A stretch of 64,000 nt of DNA, from positions 1-64,000 of the forward strand of contig NZ_JARNTW010000024.1 in assembly GCF_029433105.1 (NCBI RefSeq). Reading direction: 5' to 3'. The stretch's first letter is position 1. Each line of letters begins with the position of its first letter. Origin of the DNA: Runella sp. MFBS21 (lineage in GTDB: Bacteria > Bacteroidota > Bacteroidia > Cytophagales > Spirosomataceae). Positions 51,779 through 61,178 of this stretch are shown here, in pieces. Both the position numbers and the translations under genes were made by a program. The notes beneath the pieces are model-generated. The model did not search any database. It saw only the letters and a program-made list of their open reading frames with translations, and had not been told where the DNA came from.

Positions 51779-53068
51779 TTAATCTCTTACAGCCCCCGTG
51801 CGCCAAGCCTCCACCATAGGGTACCAAATAGGCTGATATTCGACGTAGCGTTGAAGTTCATAATGATCGTCCACAAATTGATTAGGACGTCGATTAAAAG
51901 TAAAATTGATTTCTGAGAAATTAGCCCTTTGCGAGTACACCCATACCTCTCGGTCTTTGCTGCGTTGTACACGATCTGGCGAACCCATAATGATAAAAAT
52001 CATTCCTTTATCCGTTTTCCAACCTTCTTTATAAGTTGTAAATAACCGATTGGCTTCTTCTACTCGATGATAAAAAGCACTGATGGTACGCTTCGCCAAA
52101 TCAGCATTACCATTCATAAGTGAAAGCCAATATCTATCTAGAGACTTTTTAGGATCTTTGGTAGCCAAAAACTCATTAATTTCTTGGCTTTGACTCATAT
52201 ACATGACAGGTCTTATCAATTCGGCGGGCCGTGTCATTTTTGGAAACCGCTTATTGGTTATTACTAGACCTATTCCTGTAGCGTCGGTTGTATCTTCCAT
52301 CATAAAATACAAACCTTCTTCCTTGAAAGAAACAGGGGTATTGGCCATAATCATAAAAGTACTATCTACTCCCAACGTACGAGGTGCATTGCGGGGATTG
52401 GTATTCATAGGAGAAGTAGCTGGATCGAAATCATAACGATAACGTGAAACAAAGAGTGTCTTCTTCGTATTGTTTACATCTTTTACCACTAAGGTGTCGT
52501 TGGCATTGATATAATTTTGAAGCAAAGGCACTTGCGCAGTCTTTTCAAATAGTGTATACCTGTCACTCAGTTTATTGTCTTTAAACCTCAACTGCAAGTC
52601 ATTTAGTACTTTCTTAGTAGTACCTATCTCCGACACCTCAGCTAGCATGATAGCATGGGCGTAGTTTGTGGGGCGTTTCACTTCAAAATTAACCATAAAT
52701 TTGGCCGCCCCTACCTGAATCACATTTTGTTCATTGAGGGCTATATTGCCATATCCCAAACGCTCTCGTGAAGCAAAATCAGGATAAATCACATAATTAA
52801 CGGTATACTTGTCAGCAAACTCTTTCCACCGAACTGGCATGTTGTTGATGCGAGACAGATCTATTCGCATGTATATTACCGCTACACTAGAGTCTTTATT
52901 GAGAAATTTACTTTTTATTCCCAAAATGGTAATATCTTCGGTCCCGTTCGAAACCGTCGTGCTTGTGGTCTTATCATTTTTTCTTTTTGACCGTGACTTA
53001 GAACTTTGCTGTGCCTGAACAAGGTGGCAGAGTGTAATCAATATAAAAAAATATACAAAACGCTTCAT
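51779..53068 (-). CDS. GWxTD domain protein, secreted
   Basis: 429 residues from ATG 53068, which opens a signal peptide (MKRFVYFFILITLCHLVQAQ); an earlier frame to 53125 is not needed. A basic, Ser-rich stretch follows (QSSKSRSKRKNDKTTST). The C-terminal 110 residues carry the GWxTD signature: YKEGWKTDKGMIFIIMGSPDRVQRSKDREVWVYS, ending EYQPIWYPMVEAWRTG. GWxTD domains occur in Bacteroidota and Acidobacteriota; function unknown. Operonic with the downstream sugar isomerase-like gene. Confidence 0.88.
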   Translation of the reverse strand: MKRFVYFFILITLCHLVQAQQSSKSRSKRKNDKTTSTTVSNGTEDITILGIKSKFLNKDSSVAVIYMRIDLSRINNMPVRWKEFADKYTVNYVIYPDFASRERLGYGNIALNEQNVIQVGAAKFMVNFEVKRPTNYAHAIMLAEVSEIGTTKKVLNDLQLRFKDNKLSDRYTLFEKTAQVPLLQNYINANDTLVVKDVNNTKKTLFVSRYRYDFDPATSPMNTNPRNAPRTLGVDSTFMIMANTPVSFKEEGLYFMMEDTTDATGIGLVITNKRFPKMTRPAELIRPVMYMSQSQEINEFLATKDPKKSLDRYWLSLMNGNADLAKRTISAFYHRVEEANRLFTTYKEGWKTDKGMIFIIMGSPDRVQRSKDREVWVYSQRANFSEINFTFNRRPNQFVDDHYELQRYVEYQPIWYPMVEAWRTGAVRD

Positions 53069-53151
53069 GGGCTTGTTGCTGGTAATAGAAGAAAAAATCT
53101 TCTTAATTCTTTTATTAAACGACAAAGTTGAGTGAATAGCGTAATAAAAAG

Positions 53152-53466
53152 CTATTTTTTCATTGAACTTATATTATCCAAATCAGTAGTTTGATAGTAT
53201 CGATATACTTTCAATAATATTGCCAATGCCACTGCCGATTCTGCCGCCGCCACTACAATGACGAAAAGCGCAAACATTTGGCCCGCAGATTGGACAGGGT
53301 CATACTGCGCAAAAGCTATCAAATTGAGATTTACGGCATTGAGCACCAACTCCAAGCCTATTAGTACTGCTATCGCGTTGCGTTTGGTCACCATCACGGC
53401 CAGACCTATGCTAAAAAGAGCTGCCGCAACTAGAAGAAAATAGTGGATAGGAACGATTGGTTGCAT
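53152..53466 (-). CDS. nuoK: NADH-quinone oxidoreductase subunit K
   Basis: 104 residues, three helices. VPIHYFLLVAAALFSIGLAVMV, RNAIAVLIGLELVLNAVNLNLIAFA and MFALFVIVVAAAESAVALAILLKVYR follow the NuoK pattern; the Glu residues in helices 2 and 3 (IGLELVLN and AAESAVAL) are the conserved proton-path acids. It stands alone here: no nuoJ upstream nor nuoL downstream. nuoL and nuoM lie 16-18 kb away, which is unusual for a complex I operon. Confidence 0.93.
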   Translation of the reverse strand: MQPIVPIHYFLLVAAALFSIGLAVMVTKRNAIAVLIGLELVLNAVNLNLIAFAQYDPVQSAGQMFALFVIVVAAAESAVALAILLKVYRYYQTTDLDNISSMKK

Positions 53467-53562
53467 GTTGCAATGTTAAGAAAAATATTCAAAATAACAG
53501 CCTAATCTTTAAATTAAGCTGTTTCTTATATTTCTTTGTTGGTTGTTCAAATACATTAACCT

Positions 53563-54282
53563 ATGTCTGAAGTAATTGCCCGCATTCCTCATTATCAACA
53601 TTTATACGAGACGCTTCGCCAACAATTACTGCAAGGCGTGTATGAAATTGGGAGCCTCCTACCTTCCGAAAAAGAGCTTCAACAAGCCTACAACCTTACT
53701 CAACCGACGGTCCGTCAGGCACTTTCGATGCTCGCCGAAGAAGGTTTTATCAAGAAATTCCAAGGAAAAGGCAGTATTGTACAGCCAGTACCGATTGGGC
53801 TAGGAATGCTATCAATTCAGCCACACCATACGGATCAACTCGTAGATGCGGCGGCGATTCGCACCGAAATAGTTCAGAAGCCGATTCTAAAGGTATTCCC
53901 TGCCGATTTTTTGTTTGTATCAGCTCAACCTCAGCGCCCATACTACTATTTCGAACGGTTGCGATTTGTTAATAACGAAGTTATTTTTTTTGAAAAAATT
54001 GCTCTTCCTGCCGAAGAAGTCCCTCAATTTCATAAGCTTAAACTCGAAAATAAGTCATTGTTTGACACCCTTCGTAAACGATATAGTATCATCGTAAAAC
54101 GTGGCGAAGAGAAAGTGTGGGCTACTTTAGCTGATGAAGCTCTTTCACGAATGATGCAGATAAAGCCCAATACCCCTGTATTAAGATTAGAAAAGTGTAT
54201 CGAAACAAATCGTCCTCATCTTAATATTTATTCGTCTCTTTATGCTTGTACCGACAAGTATTTACTGAAAGGGCGGTTTTAA
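53563..54282 (+). CDS. GntR-family regulator with UTRA domain
   Basis: 239 residues. Residues 8-75 form the GntR winged helix: YQHLYETLRQQLLQGVYEIGSLLPSEKELQQAYNLTQPTVRQALSMLAEEGFIKKFQGKGSIV. Residues 90-239 are a UTRA-type effector domain (YYYFERLRFVNNEVIFFEKIALP, KRGEEKVWATLADEALSRMMQI, PVLRLEKCIETN). Typical effectors are sugar phosphates or related metabolites; here unknown. It is divergent from nuoK and upstream of the serine hydrolase triad by 104 bases, so it may control that. Confidence 0.9.
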   Translation: MSEVIARIPHYQHLYETLRQQLLQGVYEIGSLLPSEKELQQAYNLTQPTVRQALSMLAEEGFIKKFQGKGSIVQPVPIGLGMLSIQPHHTDQLVDAAAIRTEIVQKPILKVFPADFLFVSAQPQRPYYYFERLRFVNNEVIFFEKIALPAEEVPQFHKLKLENKSLFDTLRKRYSIIVKRGEEKVWATLADEALSRMMQIKPNTPVLRLEKCIETNRPHLNIYSSLYACTDKYLLKGRF

Positions 54283-54386
54283 TTAACTGTATTGGTTTTG
54301 GCATGATAATTGAGGCAAGGCTATTGTAAACACTTAGAACCGATTTACAATAGTAAGCATCTCTAACCCAATCATGTTGTAAAACC

Positions 54387-55466
54387 ATGACAACGTTAAA
54401 AAAACACAATCATTTCTGGCTATTTATTTTATTGTTGAGTGTAGCCATTGAAAGCAGCGCCCAGAATAATAATTGTGTGACTCTGTGTCCTGTTATCACT
54501 GCAAAAAAGATAAAATACACGCCCCCTCCCCCTGACACCACCACGCCAGTTCCCCAAGAAAAAGTCCAAAAAAGCTTTCGCGAGTTTGATGATTATCTTA
54601 ATGAAAATAGCAGTAATTATGACAACAATTTACTAGCTTATGTATCGAATGATACTATGTATTATAAATATGAACGAGGACAATATTCGGCAGATGAAGC
54701 ACTTCCAATCGCCTCAGCTACTAAATGGCTCACTGCAGCAGTTATTATGAGTTTAGTGGATGCAAACAAACTAAGTCTGACCGATAATGTAGGCCAGTAT
54801 ATACCCTCATTTAACGATCATGGCAAAGGCAATATAACTATCAAACAAATTTTTTCCCATACATCTGGTATTCAGGTGGATACTCGCTTTGACCAACGAG
54901 ACGAAATATCCTTACAAGCAGCTATAGATTCAATTGCGATTTATACAGATCTGTTATTTAGTCCTGGCACGCAAGCTCGATACGGAAGTAGTGCTTACAA
55001 AATTGCAGCTCGAATTGCCGAAATTGTAGAAGGAAAACCGTGGGAACAAATCTTCCAAGAAAGGATTGCCACCAAATGTGAGATGATTAATACCTCCTAT
55101 GGTACTACTCCCAACCCTCATGCTGGTGCTGGCGTAAGGGGAAGCATGAATGACTACATTAAGTTTCTATCAATGATACATGGCTTTGGAAAATACAAAA
55201 ATGTAAGAGTACTTAGCGAAGCAGCTGTCAAAACTATGGAGCTAGATCAATCAAACGGTATTGACACTTTCTATGGGCTAGGTGTATGGCGGTATGATAT
55301 TTTAAATAATATTGCGAGAGAGGTAAGTAGCCCTAGCGCAATGGGGGTTCACCCTTGGGTAAATAGAGAAAAAGGCTATTTTGGAATAATATTTACACAG
55401 GCGGGTTTTGATAAAACAATCAATTATAATCTTACGTTTAGAGGTATTGTAAAATCTAAGTTATAG
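54387..55466 (+). CDS. Secreted serine hydrolase, beta-lactamase-like
   Basis: 359 residues with a signal peptide (MTTLKKHNHFWLFILLLSVAIESSAQ) and a Pro/Thr-rich linker. Catalytic domain of the class C beta-lactamase/D-peptidase fold: nucleophile motif S-A-T-K in IASATKWLTAAVIMSL near residue 110, a Tyr in RYGSSAYKI near 197 (the usual Y-x-N), and HPWVNREKGYFGIIFTQ near 328. Likely an esterase or peptidase of the envelope rather than a lactamase. About 60 percent identical in its core to the lipoprotein at 56787; the acyltransferase gene lies between them. Terminator at 55470-55515. Confidence 0.85.
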   Translation: MTTLKKHNHFWLFILLLSVAIESSAQNNNCVTLCPVITAKKIKYTPPPPDTTTPVPQEKVQKSFREFDDYLNENSSNYDNNLLAYVSNDTMYYKYERGQYSADEALPIASATKWLTAAVIMSLVDANKLSLTDNVGQYIPSFNDHGKGNITIKQIFSHTSGIQVDTRFDQRDEISLQAAIDSIAIYTDLLFSPGTQARYGSSAYKIAARIAEIVEGKPWEQIFQERIATKCEMINTSYGTTPNPHAGAGVRGSMNDYIKFLSMIHGFGKYKNVRVLSEAAVKTMELDQSNGIDTFYGLGVWRYDILNNIAREVSSPSAMGVHPWVNREKGYFGIIFTQAGFDKTINYNLTFRGIVKSKL

Positions 55467-55469
55467 CTA

Positions 55470-55515
55470 AAAAATGTTATCTATTGGAAAAAAATAGCCA
55501 GTAGATAACATTTTT
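55470..55515 (+). terminator. Terminator after first serine hydrolase
   Basis: AAAAATGTTATCTATTGG (55470-55487) pairs with CCAGTAGATAACATTTTT (55498-55515), one mismatch, ending in a U-run. Confidence 0.8.
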
Positions 55516-55590
55516 ACCCTGTAATGTGTACATGATTTTGAAAATTGGTACATGTTAAGTTTATTTGAAACTTAGTGTATACTTTTTTCC

Positions 55591-56790
55591 ATGCCTGAAC
55601 TTAACAATACCTTACTCGAAAAAGACTCTACCAGTCGACAATTTGGATTAGATTTAATGAGAGCCTGTTCCATTATAATGGTGTTCTTGTCTCATTCAAT
55701 TGATCTCAATCCCTTAAAACAACAATTCCCTTATTTTGCTTGGATGGGGTTTGGAGTGGAGGCCTTTTTTACTTTAAGTGGCTTTCTGATAGGACGTATT
55801 ATATTAAATACTTTATTTTCTCCAGCAGTTTCTTGGTCGGCAATTTGTTTTTTTTGGATAAATAGATGGCTAAGAACTTTACCTGCTTATTTTGCTTCCC
55901 TTCTCATATATTTTATTTTCACTCCTCATTTTGGTTTAAAAGCACTGACATACCTATTCTTTTGCCAAAATATAATTACCCCAGTCCCCTATTTTTTCCC
56001 TCATTCTTGGAGCTTAGCGGTTGAAGAATGGTTCTATCTAACCTTCCCTTTGGTATTATTTGCTATTCATAAAATTGTGCCTAAGTTAACCAAAGGTAGA
56101 GTATTTTGGGCAGGTATACTGGTTTTTATAATATTTGGATTAGTCTCAAAATTTGCTCTTTATTATTCATATCAAACGCCACTTTTAGCAAACCTTATCC
56201 AAAAAGGCTGGGTCTTTCCTAGCTGGAAAATATTTCTGAATCATGCTGGCGACTGGGATACCATGCGCAAAATCGTTCCGTTTAGAATTGACGCAATTGC
56301 TTATGGCTGTATCATAGCGTTATTATTCAGTCTAAAGCAAAGTATCTCTACCAAGCAAGCGAAGTACTTATTTGGGTTAGGAGTCATATGTCTAGGTCTA
56401 AGCTATTTTATATTTGCTATGGAAGTCATCAATATCCACTCAAACTATCTTACTGATATATTTCTTCTTCCTCTCTTTAGCATCTCTTTCGCGCTAATGA
56501 TACCTCTCGCAGCTTTAATCCCTCCCCCCCAAAATAAAACCCTCCTCAAAGTAGTTACTAATATAAGTTTGACTTCATATTCATTCTATCTTATCCATTT
56601 TTTAATCATTGAGCTTTTTTTGTATATCCAAAAAAAATACCTTTACATAAGTGGAATTCAATTTATGCTGTTAGTGGGCTGTTACATCTCAATCTATGCG
56701 GTCTCCTTTGTGATGTACAATTATATTGAAATCCCTTTTTTAAGGTATAGAAGTCAGCTTAGGAAAACAAGACAAAATAATGTAACATGA
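55591..56790 (+). CDS. Acyltransferase 3 family membrane protein
   Basis: 399 residues with about ten membrane helices. LDLMRACSIIMVFLSHS near residue 20 holds the R-x10-H motif typical of acyltransferase 3 enzymes such as OafA, WGFGVEAFFTLSGFLIGRI follows, and PHSWSLAVEEWFYLTFP near 138 is also characteristic. These enzymes O-acetylate envelope sugars or other acceptors. It sits between two paralogous serine hydrolases, and its stop overlaps the start of the second by four bases. A TGTGTACATG palindrome lies upstream (55525-55534). Confidence 0.88.
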   Translation: MPELNNTLLEKDSTSRQFGLDLMRACSIIMVFLSHSIDLNPLKQQFPYFAWMGFGVEAFFTLSGFLIGRIILNTLFSPAVSWSAICFFWINRWLRTLPAYFASLLIYFIFTPHFGLKALTYLFFCQNIITPVPYFFPHSWSLAVEEWFYLTFPLVLFAIHKIVPKLTKGRVFWAGILVFIIFGLVSKFALYYSYQTPLLANLIQKGWVFPSWKIFLNHAGDWDTMRKIVPFRIDAIAYGCIIALLFSLKQSISTKQAKYLFGLGVICLGLSYFIFAMEVINIHSNYLTDIFLLPLFSISFALMIPLAALIPPPQNKTLLKVVTNISLTSYSFYLIHFLIIELFLYIQKKYLYISGIQFMLLVGCYISIYAVSFVMYNYIEIPFLRYRSQLRKTRQNNVT

Positions 56791-57950
56791 AACAAGTGTT
56801 TTTAATATTTATCCTACTAGCAGGAATGTGGGGATGTGGGATATTTGATTATCCAGAATCTACTCCAATTAGTGAACTTCCTCCTTCAAGGATTGATGAT
56901 CCGTTAAAAGAAAACCCTACTAAGCCTGATACTAGTATAATAATTCCTAAAGATCCTACCGATACGGGTTCTAAAGATACCATCAAAGTCCCTCCTACTA
57001 AACCTGATACGACAAAAAAACCAGACAACCCTACCCCCCCTCCAACCCTTTACCAAAAGCTCGATAATTTTATTAGAAACAATAGTTCTAACTATGACAA
57101 CAACATCATGGTCTTCATTCATAATGGGGACTCTTTAGTATATTCTTACAAGCAAGGTATATATTCGGAAGACAATGCACTTCGGATAGCATCCTCATCA
57201 AAATGGCTTACTGCCGCTGTTATAATGAGTCTAGTTGATGAAAAGAAACTCAAGCTAGATGATAAAATAGGAGGTTATTTACCCATTTTTAGCAAATACG
57301 GAAAAGGAGACATCACTATACGGCAGCTATTTGGCCATACATCGGGCATCATTACTGACTCTCCATTCGATGAACGAGACAATATTACCCTTGAAGCTGC
57401 TGTAGACTCTATTGCCATCTATACCCAACTTTTATTCCCTCCTGGAAAAGCTGTTTTGTATGGAAGTACTGCTTATAAGATAGCCGCTCGAATTGCCGAA
57501 GTTGTCGAGGCAAAAACATGGAAGACAATTTTTGAAGAAAGAATCGCAAATAAATGCGAAATGAAAAATGTAGTGTTTAATCCCAATGCCCCCATGAATC
57601 CCCATGCTGGTGCTGGCGCCGTTTGCTCTTTGAATGAATATGTGAAATTTTTAGCCATGATTCATGCTAAAGGCGTATACAAAGGCACTAGAGTGTTGTC
57701 AGAGGCATCTATAAATGAAATGGAAAAAGACCAAACAGGCTCAATGAATCGATTGTATGGTTTAGGCCTTTGGCGTTATAATTATAGCTCTGGCACGGCG
57801 ATAGAGGTGAGTAGCCCTAGTGCGCTGGGGGTTCATCCCTGGGTAAATAGAAACAAGGGATATTTTGGAATCATTTTTACCCAAGCTGGCTTTGATAAAA
57901 CCTACCAATCTAACCTAGCCTTTAGAGAATTAGTCCAAAATAATCTATAA
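56787..57950 (+). CDS. Serine hydrolase lipoprotein, beta-lactamase-like
   Basis: 387 residues. The N terminus MKQVFLIFILLAGMWGCGIFD looks like a lipoprotein signal (lipobox with an unusual Trp at -2), then a Pro/Thr/Asp linker to about residue 85. The catalytic core mirrors the protein at 54387: nucleophile region IASSSKWLTAAVIMSLVD near 135, KYGKGDITIRQLFGHTSG near 165, VLYGSTAYKIAARIAEV near 225 and HPWVNRNKGYFGIIFTQAGF near 357. The pair probably arose by duplication. Coupled to the acyltransferase by an ATGA overlap, so it may edit or release acylated cell-surface material; this is inference. Confidence 0.85.
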   Translation: MKQVFLIFILLAGMWGCGIFDYPESTPISELPPSRIDDPLKENPTKPDTSIIIPKDPTDTGSKDTIKVPPTKPDTTKKPDNPTPPPTLYQKLDNFIRNNSSNYDNNIMVFIHNGDSLVYSYKQGIYSEDNALRIASSSKWLTAAVIMSLVDEKKLKLDDKIGGYLPIFSKYGKGDITIRQLFGHTSGIITDSPFDERDNITLEAAVDSIAIYTQLLFPPGKAVLYGSTAYKIAARIAEVVEAKTWKTIFEERIANKCEMKNVVFNPNAPMNPHAGAGAVCSLNEYVKFLAMIHAKGVYKGTRVLSEASINEMEKDQTGSMNRLYGLGLWRYNYSSGTAIEVSSPSALGVHPWVNRNKGYFGIIFTQAGFDKTYQSNLAFRELVQNNL

Positions 57951-58096
57951 TAAACTGCTTTTGCTTTCTTAGTGAATTAGCTAACATTATGAAATAGCAA
58001 GCTGTTTTTAATATGTTTTTTATTACTTCTAAAATAAAGGCACTATCTTTGTCGTCTTTTTCTAATATCAATTTACCCCATTTACGTAAATACATC

Positions 58097-58873
58097 ATGG
58101 TCGATTTCATCAAGTTATATCTTGGTACAACGCGTCGTTTGGCATATACCTTTACTACAAGCTTCTTCAATCCTACCGAAAGAAAACGATTAATGGACTT
58201 GTATAATGTCTATAATCACCAGGATCCTCATGCTTTTCCAATCGACCCCTATATCATTCCTAAAACGGACGTATTAGAAATCAATGGCAACGACAAAGCC
58301 ATTTATGAAGGCGTCGATGAATGTGGTTTTGGACATATCACTGAGTTTGAACTGAAAGTTATTTGCCAAATTATTCAAAAGTATCAACCTCAAAGGATTT
58401 TTGAAATTGGAACTTTTGAGGGGCGTACTACCCTAAACATAGCTCTTAACGCTCCCAACGCTCAAATTTTCACTTTGGATCTCCCGGCCGCAGACCTTGG
58501 CAATACCAAAATGCAAATCGAAAAAACGGAAGAGGCCTATGTAAAGAAAACCCAATCTGGAGGGCGTTTCTTAAATCATCCTGCCAAAAAAAATATCCAA
58601 CAATTGTTTGGAGACTCGGCTACTTTTGATTTTTCACCCTATTACAATTCCATCGATTTGATGTTTGTGGATGGCTCTCATGCCTATGAATATGTACTTA
58701 GTGATACAGATCGCGCCCTTAAACTCGTCAAAAAAGGCGGAATCATCTTATGGCACGATTACACTAACTGGGAGGGAGTCCGGGATGCACTTAATGAATT
58801 CTATAAAAATGACCCTTTATTTAAAGGAGTTAAACACATAGGTGGTACAAGCATTGTAATGCTGCAGGTATAA
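58097..58873 (+). CDS. Class I SAM-dependent methyltransferase
   Basis: 258 residues from ATG 58097, preferred over the ATG at 58013 because the upstream segment looks unstructured; both are possible. The SAM-binding motif I is FEIGTFEGRTTLNIAL near 100, and IFTLDLPAADLGNT follows. LMFVDGSHAYEYVLSDTDRALKLVKKGGIILWHDYTNW near 195 matches the Methyltransf_24/CmcI-like group, which methylate small molecules or sugars. It stands apart from the triad, with a small gap. Confidence 0.82.
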   Translation: MVDFIKLYLGTTRRLAYTFTTSFFNPTERKRLMDLYNVYNHQDPHAFPIDPYIIPKTDVLEINGNDKAIYEGVDECGFGHITEFELKVICQIIQKYQPQRIFEIGTFEGRTTLNIALNAPNAQIFTLDLPAADLGNTKMQIEKTEEAYVKKTQSGGRFLNHPAKKNIQQLFGDSATFDFSPYYNSIDLMFVDGSHAYEYVLSDTDRALKLVKKGGIILWHDYTNWEGVRDALNEFYKNDPLFKGVKHIGGTSIVMLQV

Positions 58874-58879
58874 GACTCT

Positions 58880-59635
58880 CTAACGGGGCCGTACCCGAAA
58901 ACGTAAAACGGCCCATAATACTAAGTATAGTATTCCTAGCAATAATCCAAACTCAAAGCTTAAAATCAACGCTGTTCTGTCAGTCAAACTCTGTAAGATA
59001 GCGTTGAAAAGCTCTTGAGGATTGTGAAGAATATCCCAACTATTCCACCTTCTGATTCGACCTAGGTAAATTCCAAAGCCAGCTAATGGCAAACTTACCA
59101 ACAAAAGTGCATTGCCAATATTTTTATTATAAGTCTTTTGCCAAGACCGGTGCATCCAATACAATGATACTAGTCCATTGAAAAGACTTACTTCGGCATA
59201 GAAAAATAGCATAATCATGTCGTGGTAGGTAAGGTCGCTGCCCATATCTACCGAAAGATGCACCAAATCGGTAATCATATAAGGTGCATTTGGAAAAAAC
59301 AGTACCCATACCACACTCCACACTCCTACCCATAAGGGCAATGCTCCAAATCTTTTGACAGAAACATCTACCACAAAAGCTACCAAAAGGGGCATCCAAC
59401 TTAAAAAAAGATTCCAGTCCAACGAAAAATCTACCGCTTCTTTGAATTGAATCCTAATCATGTGGTACGTGAGAGCTACCATACTCATCAATAACAGTAG
59501 GAGTAATGGATAAAGTCCTTCTAACGTAATAATAGGTGGCTCAGCGATACTGAGATGGTATTTCCACAATCGATCAATTAAACGTTTGAGCAAAATATAA
59601 ATGTTTTGGTTGTATAAAGAACGCCCAAAATCCAT
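58880..59635 (-). CDS. DUF1361 family membrane protein
   Basis: 251 residues with about six membrane segments. The DUF1361 marks are seen: NLFLSWMPLL near residue 80, FFPNAPYMITDLVHLS near 118, and GFGIYLGRIRRWNSWDI near 190. The family is widespread in bacteria, inner-membrane, and of unknown function. Single gene, convergent with the methyltransferase (6-base gap, no terminator seen). Confidence 0.85.
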   Translation of the reverse strand: MDFGRSLYNQNIYILLKRLIDRLWKYHLSIAEPPIITLEGLYPLLLLLLMSMVALTYHMIRIQFKEAVDFSLDWNLFLSWMPLLVAFVVDVSVKRFGALPLWVGVWSVVWVLFFPNAPYMITDLVHLSVDMGSDLTYHDMIMLFFYAEVSLFNGLVSLYWMHRSWQKTYNKNIGNALLLVSLPLAGFGIYLGRIRRWNSWDILHNPQELFNAILQSLTDRTALILSFEFGLLLGILYLVLWAVLRFRVRPR

Positions 59636-59894
59636 CCTGATTTTAACAATACAACTAAAAAGTTTGTGTAATCATCCAAAATCCTAGGATAAATCTAATA
59701 TTTTCTTTTTAAGAGAACAAACCAAGTTTTCCTCCTTCTTATTTTCCTTTTTTCTGCTTGAGAAGAAGCTAAGCCTTGCAAGTATTTAGAAACTGTACCT
59801 AGGCTAAAACCTAAAAAATCCTATTTCCATTCAGTTATTTTCTGTAATTTGGCACGGAAAATAAAAATCTCACCAACTCACCCAAAATACCTAT

Positions 59895-61118
59895 ATGAAT
59901 ATTCACGAATATCAAGGTAAAGAAATACTCAAAAAGTACGGTGTGCGTGTGCAAGACGGCATCGTAGTAGATACTCCAGAACGGGCTGTTGAAGCATATC
60001 GTAGCATCGCCGAACGTACTGGTTCAAAGTTCGTTGTTGTGAAATCTCAAATTCACGCGGGTGGACGTGGTAAAGGAAAAATCCAAGGTTTAGAACAACG
60101 TGGTGTACAAGTAGCTAAATCGCCCGACCAAGTACGCGAAATTGCCACAAACCTCTTAGGACATATTCTAGTAACACACCAAACTGGCCCTGAGGGCAAG
60201 CGTGTAAACAAAATTTTCTTGGCCGAAGACGCTTATTATCCTGGCGCTTCTGATCCTAAAGAGTATTATATTTCTATTTTGCTTGACCGTGCCAAAGGAT
60301 GCCCCGTAATCATGGCAAGTACTGAAGGTGGTATGGACATTGAAGAAGTAGCAGAACATACTCCCGAAAAAATCATCAAAGAATGGGTAGACCCTCGCGT
60401 AGGCCTTCAGCCTTTCCAAGCTCGTAAAATCGCTTTTGCGTTTGGTTTGTCAGGCAATGCCTTCAAAGAAATGGTCAAGTTTGTCTCGGCTCTTTATACT
60501 GCATATTGGGAGTCTGATGCGGCGATGTTTGAAATCAACCCCGTACTCAAAACTTCTGATGACAAAATCATGGCCATTGATGCCAAAGTTAATTTGGACG
60601 ATAATGCCCTGATTCGCCATGCAGACCTTGCCAATATGCGTGATACTAATGAGGAAGATCCTCTTGAAGTAGAAGCAGGCGAAAACAACCTCAACTACGT
60701 TAAGCTTGACGGTAATGTAGGTTGTATGGTCAATGGCGCTGGCTTGGCCATGGGTACAATGGATTTAATCAAGCTTTCGGGCGGTGAGCCTGCCAACTTC
60801 CTTGATGTAGGAGGTGGAGCAAATGCCAAAACAGTGGAAGCGGGTTTCCGTATTATCTTAAAAGACCCTAACGTTAAAGCGATTCTTATCAATATCTTCG
60901 GTGGAATTGTGCGGTGTGACCGCGTAGCAACGGGGGTTGTGGAGGCTTACAAAGCCATTGGCGATATTCCGGTACCAATCATTGTGCGCTTGCAAGGTAC
61001 CAACGCCGAAGAAGGAGCACGTATCATCAATGAATCTGGCTTGAAAGTTTACTCTGCTATCGAGTTTAAAGAAGCTGCTGCTAAAGTAACCGAAGTGTTG
61101 AAATCTTTGGGATTATAG
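59895..61118 (+). CDS. sucC: Succinate-CoA ligase (ADP-forming) subunit beta
   Basis: 407 residues of the TCA-cycle enzyme that makes succinyl-CoA from succinate with ATP or GTP. Seen: MNIHEYQGKEILKKYGV at the start, KSQIHAGGRGKGKI near 55 (ATP grasp), EINPVLKTSDDKIMAIDAKVNLDDNALIRH near 216, GNVGCMVNGAGLAMGTMDLI near 275, and the phosphate-loop NIFGGIVRCDRVATGVVEA near 332. Close to the usual length. sucD is not adjacent, though the genes are usually paired. Terminator at 61131-61178. Confidence 0.95.
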   Translation: MNIHEYQGKEILKKYGVRVQDGIVVDTPERAVEAYRSIAERTGSKFVVVKSQIHAGGRGKGKIQGLEQRGVQVAKSPDQVREIATNLLGHILVTHQTGPEGKRVNKIFLAEDAYYPGASDPKEYYISILLDRAKGCPVIMASTEGGMDIEEVAEHTPEKIIKEWVDPRVGLQPFQARKIAFAFGLSGNAFKEMVKFVSALYTAYWESDAAMFEINPVLKTSDDKIMAIDAKVNLDDNALIRHADLANMRDTNEEDPLEVEAGENNLNYVKLDGNVGCMVNGAGLAMGTMDLIKLSGGEPANFLDVGGGANAKTVEAGFRIILKDPNVKAILINIFGGIVRCDRVATGVVEAYKAIGDIPVPIIVRLQGTNAEEGARIINESGLKVYSAIEFKEAAAKVTEVLKSLGL

Positions 61119-61130
61119 TAATATCTTTTA

Positions 61131-61178
61131 AAATAAAAAAGCAACTGATAGCTCTCTCTGTCAGTTGCTTTTTTATTT
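61131..61178. terminator. Bidirectional terminator
   Basis: An 18-bp stem (61131-61148 with 61161-61178) between convergent sucC and the gliding-type gene, with A-rich left and U-rich right ends. The right arm overlaps the stop of the minus-strand gene. Confidence 0.85.
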
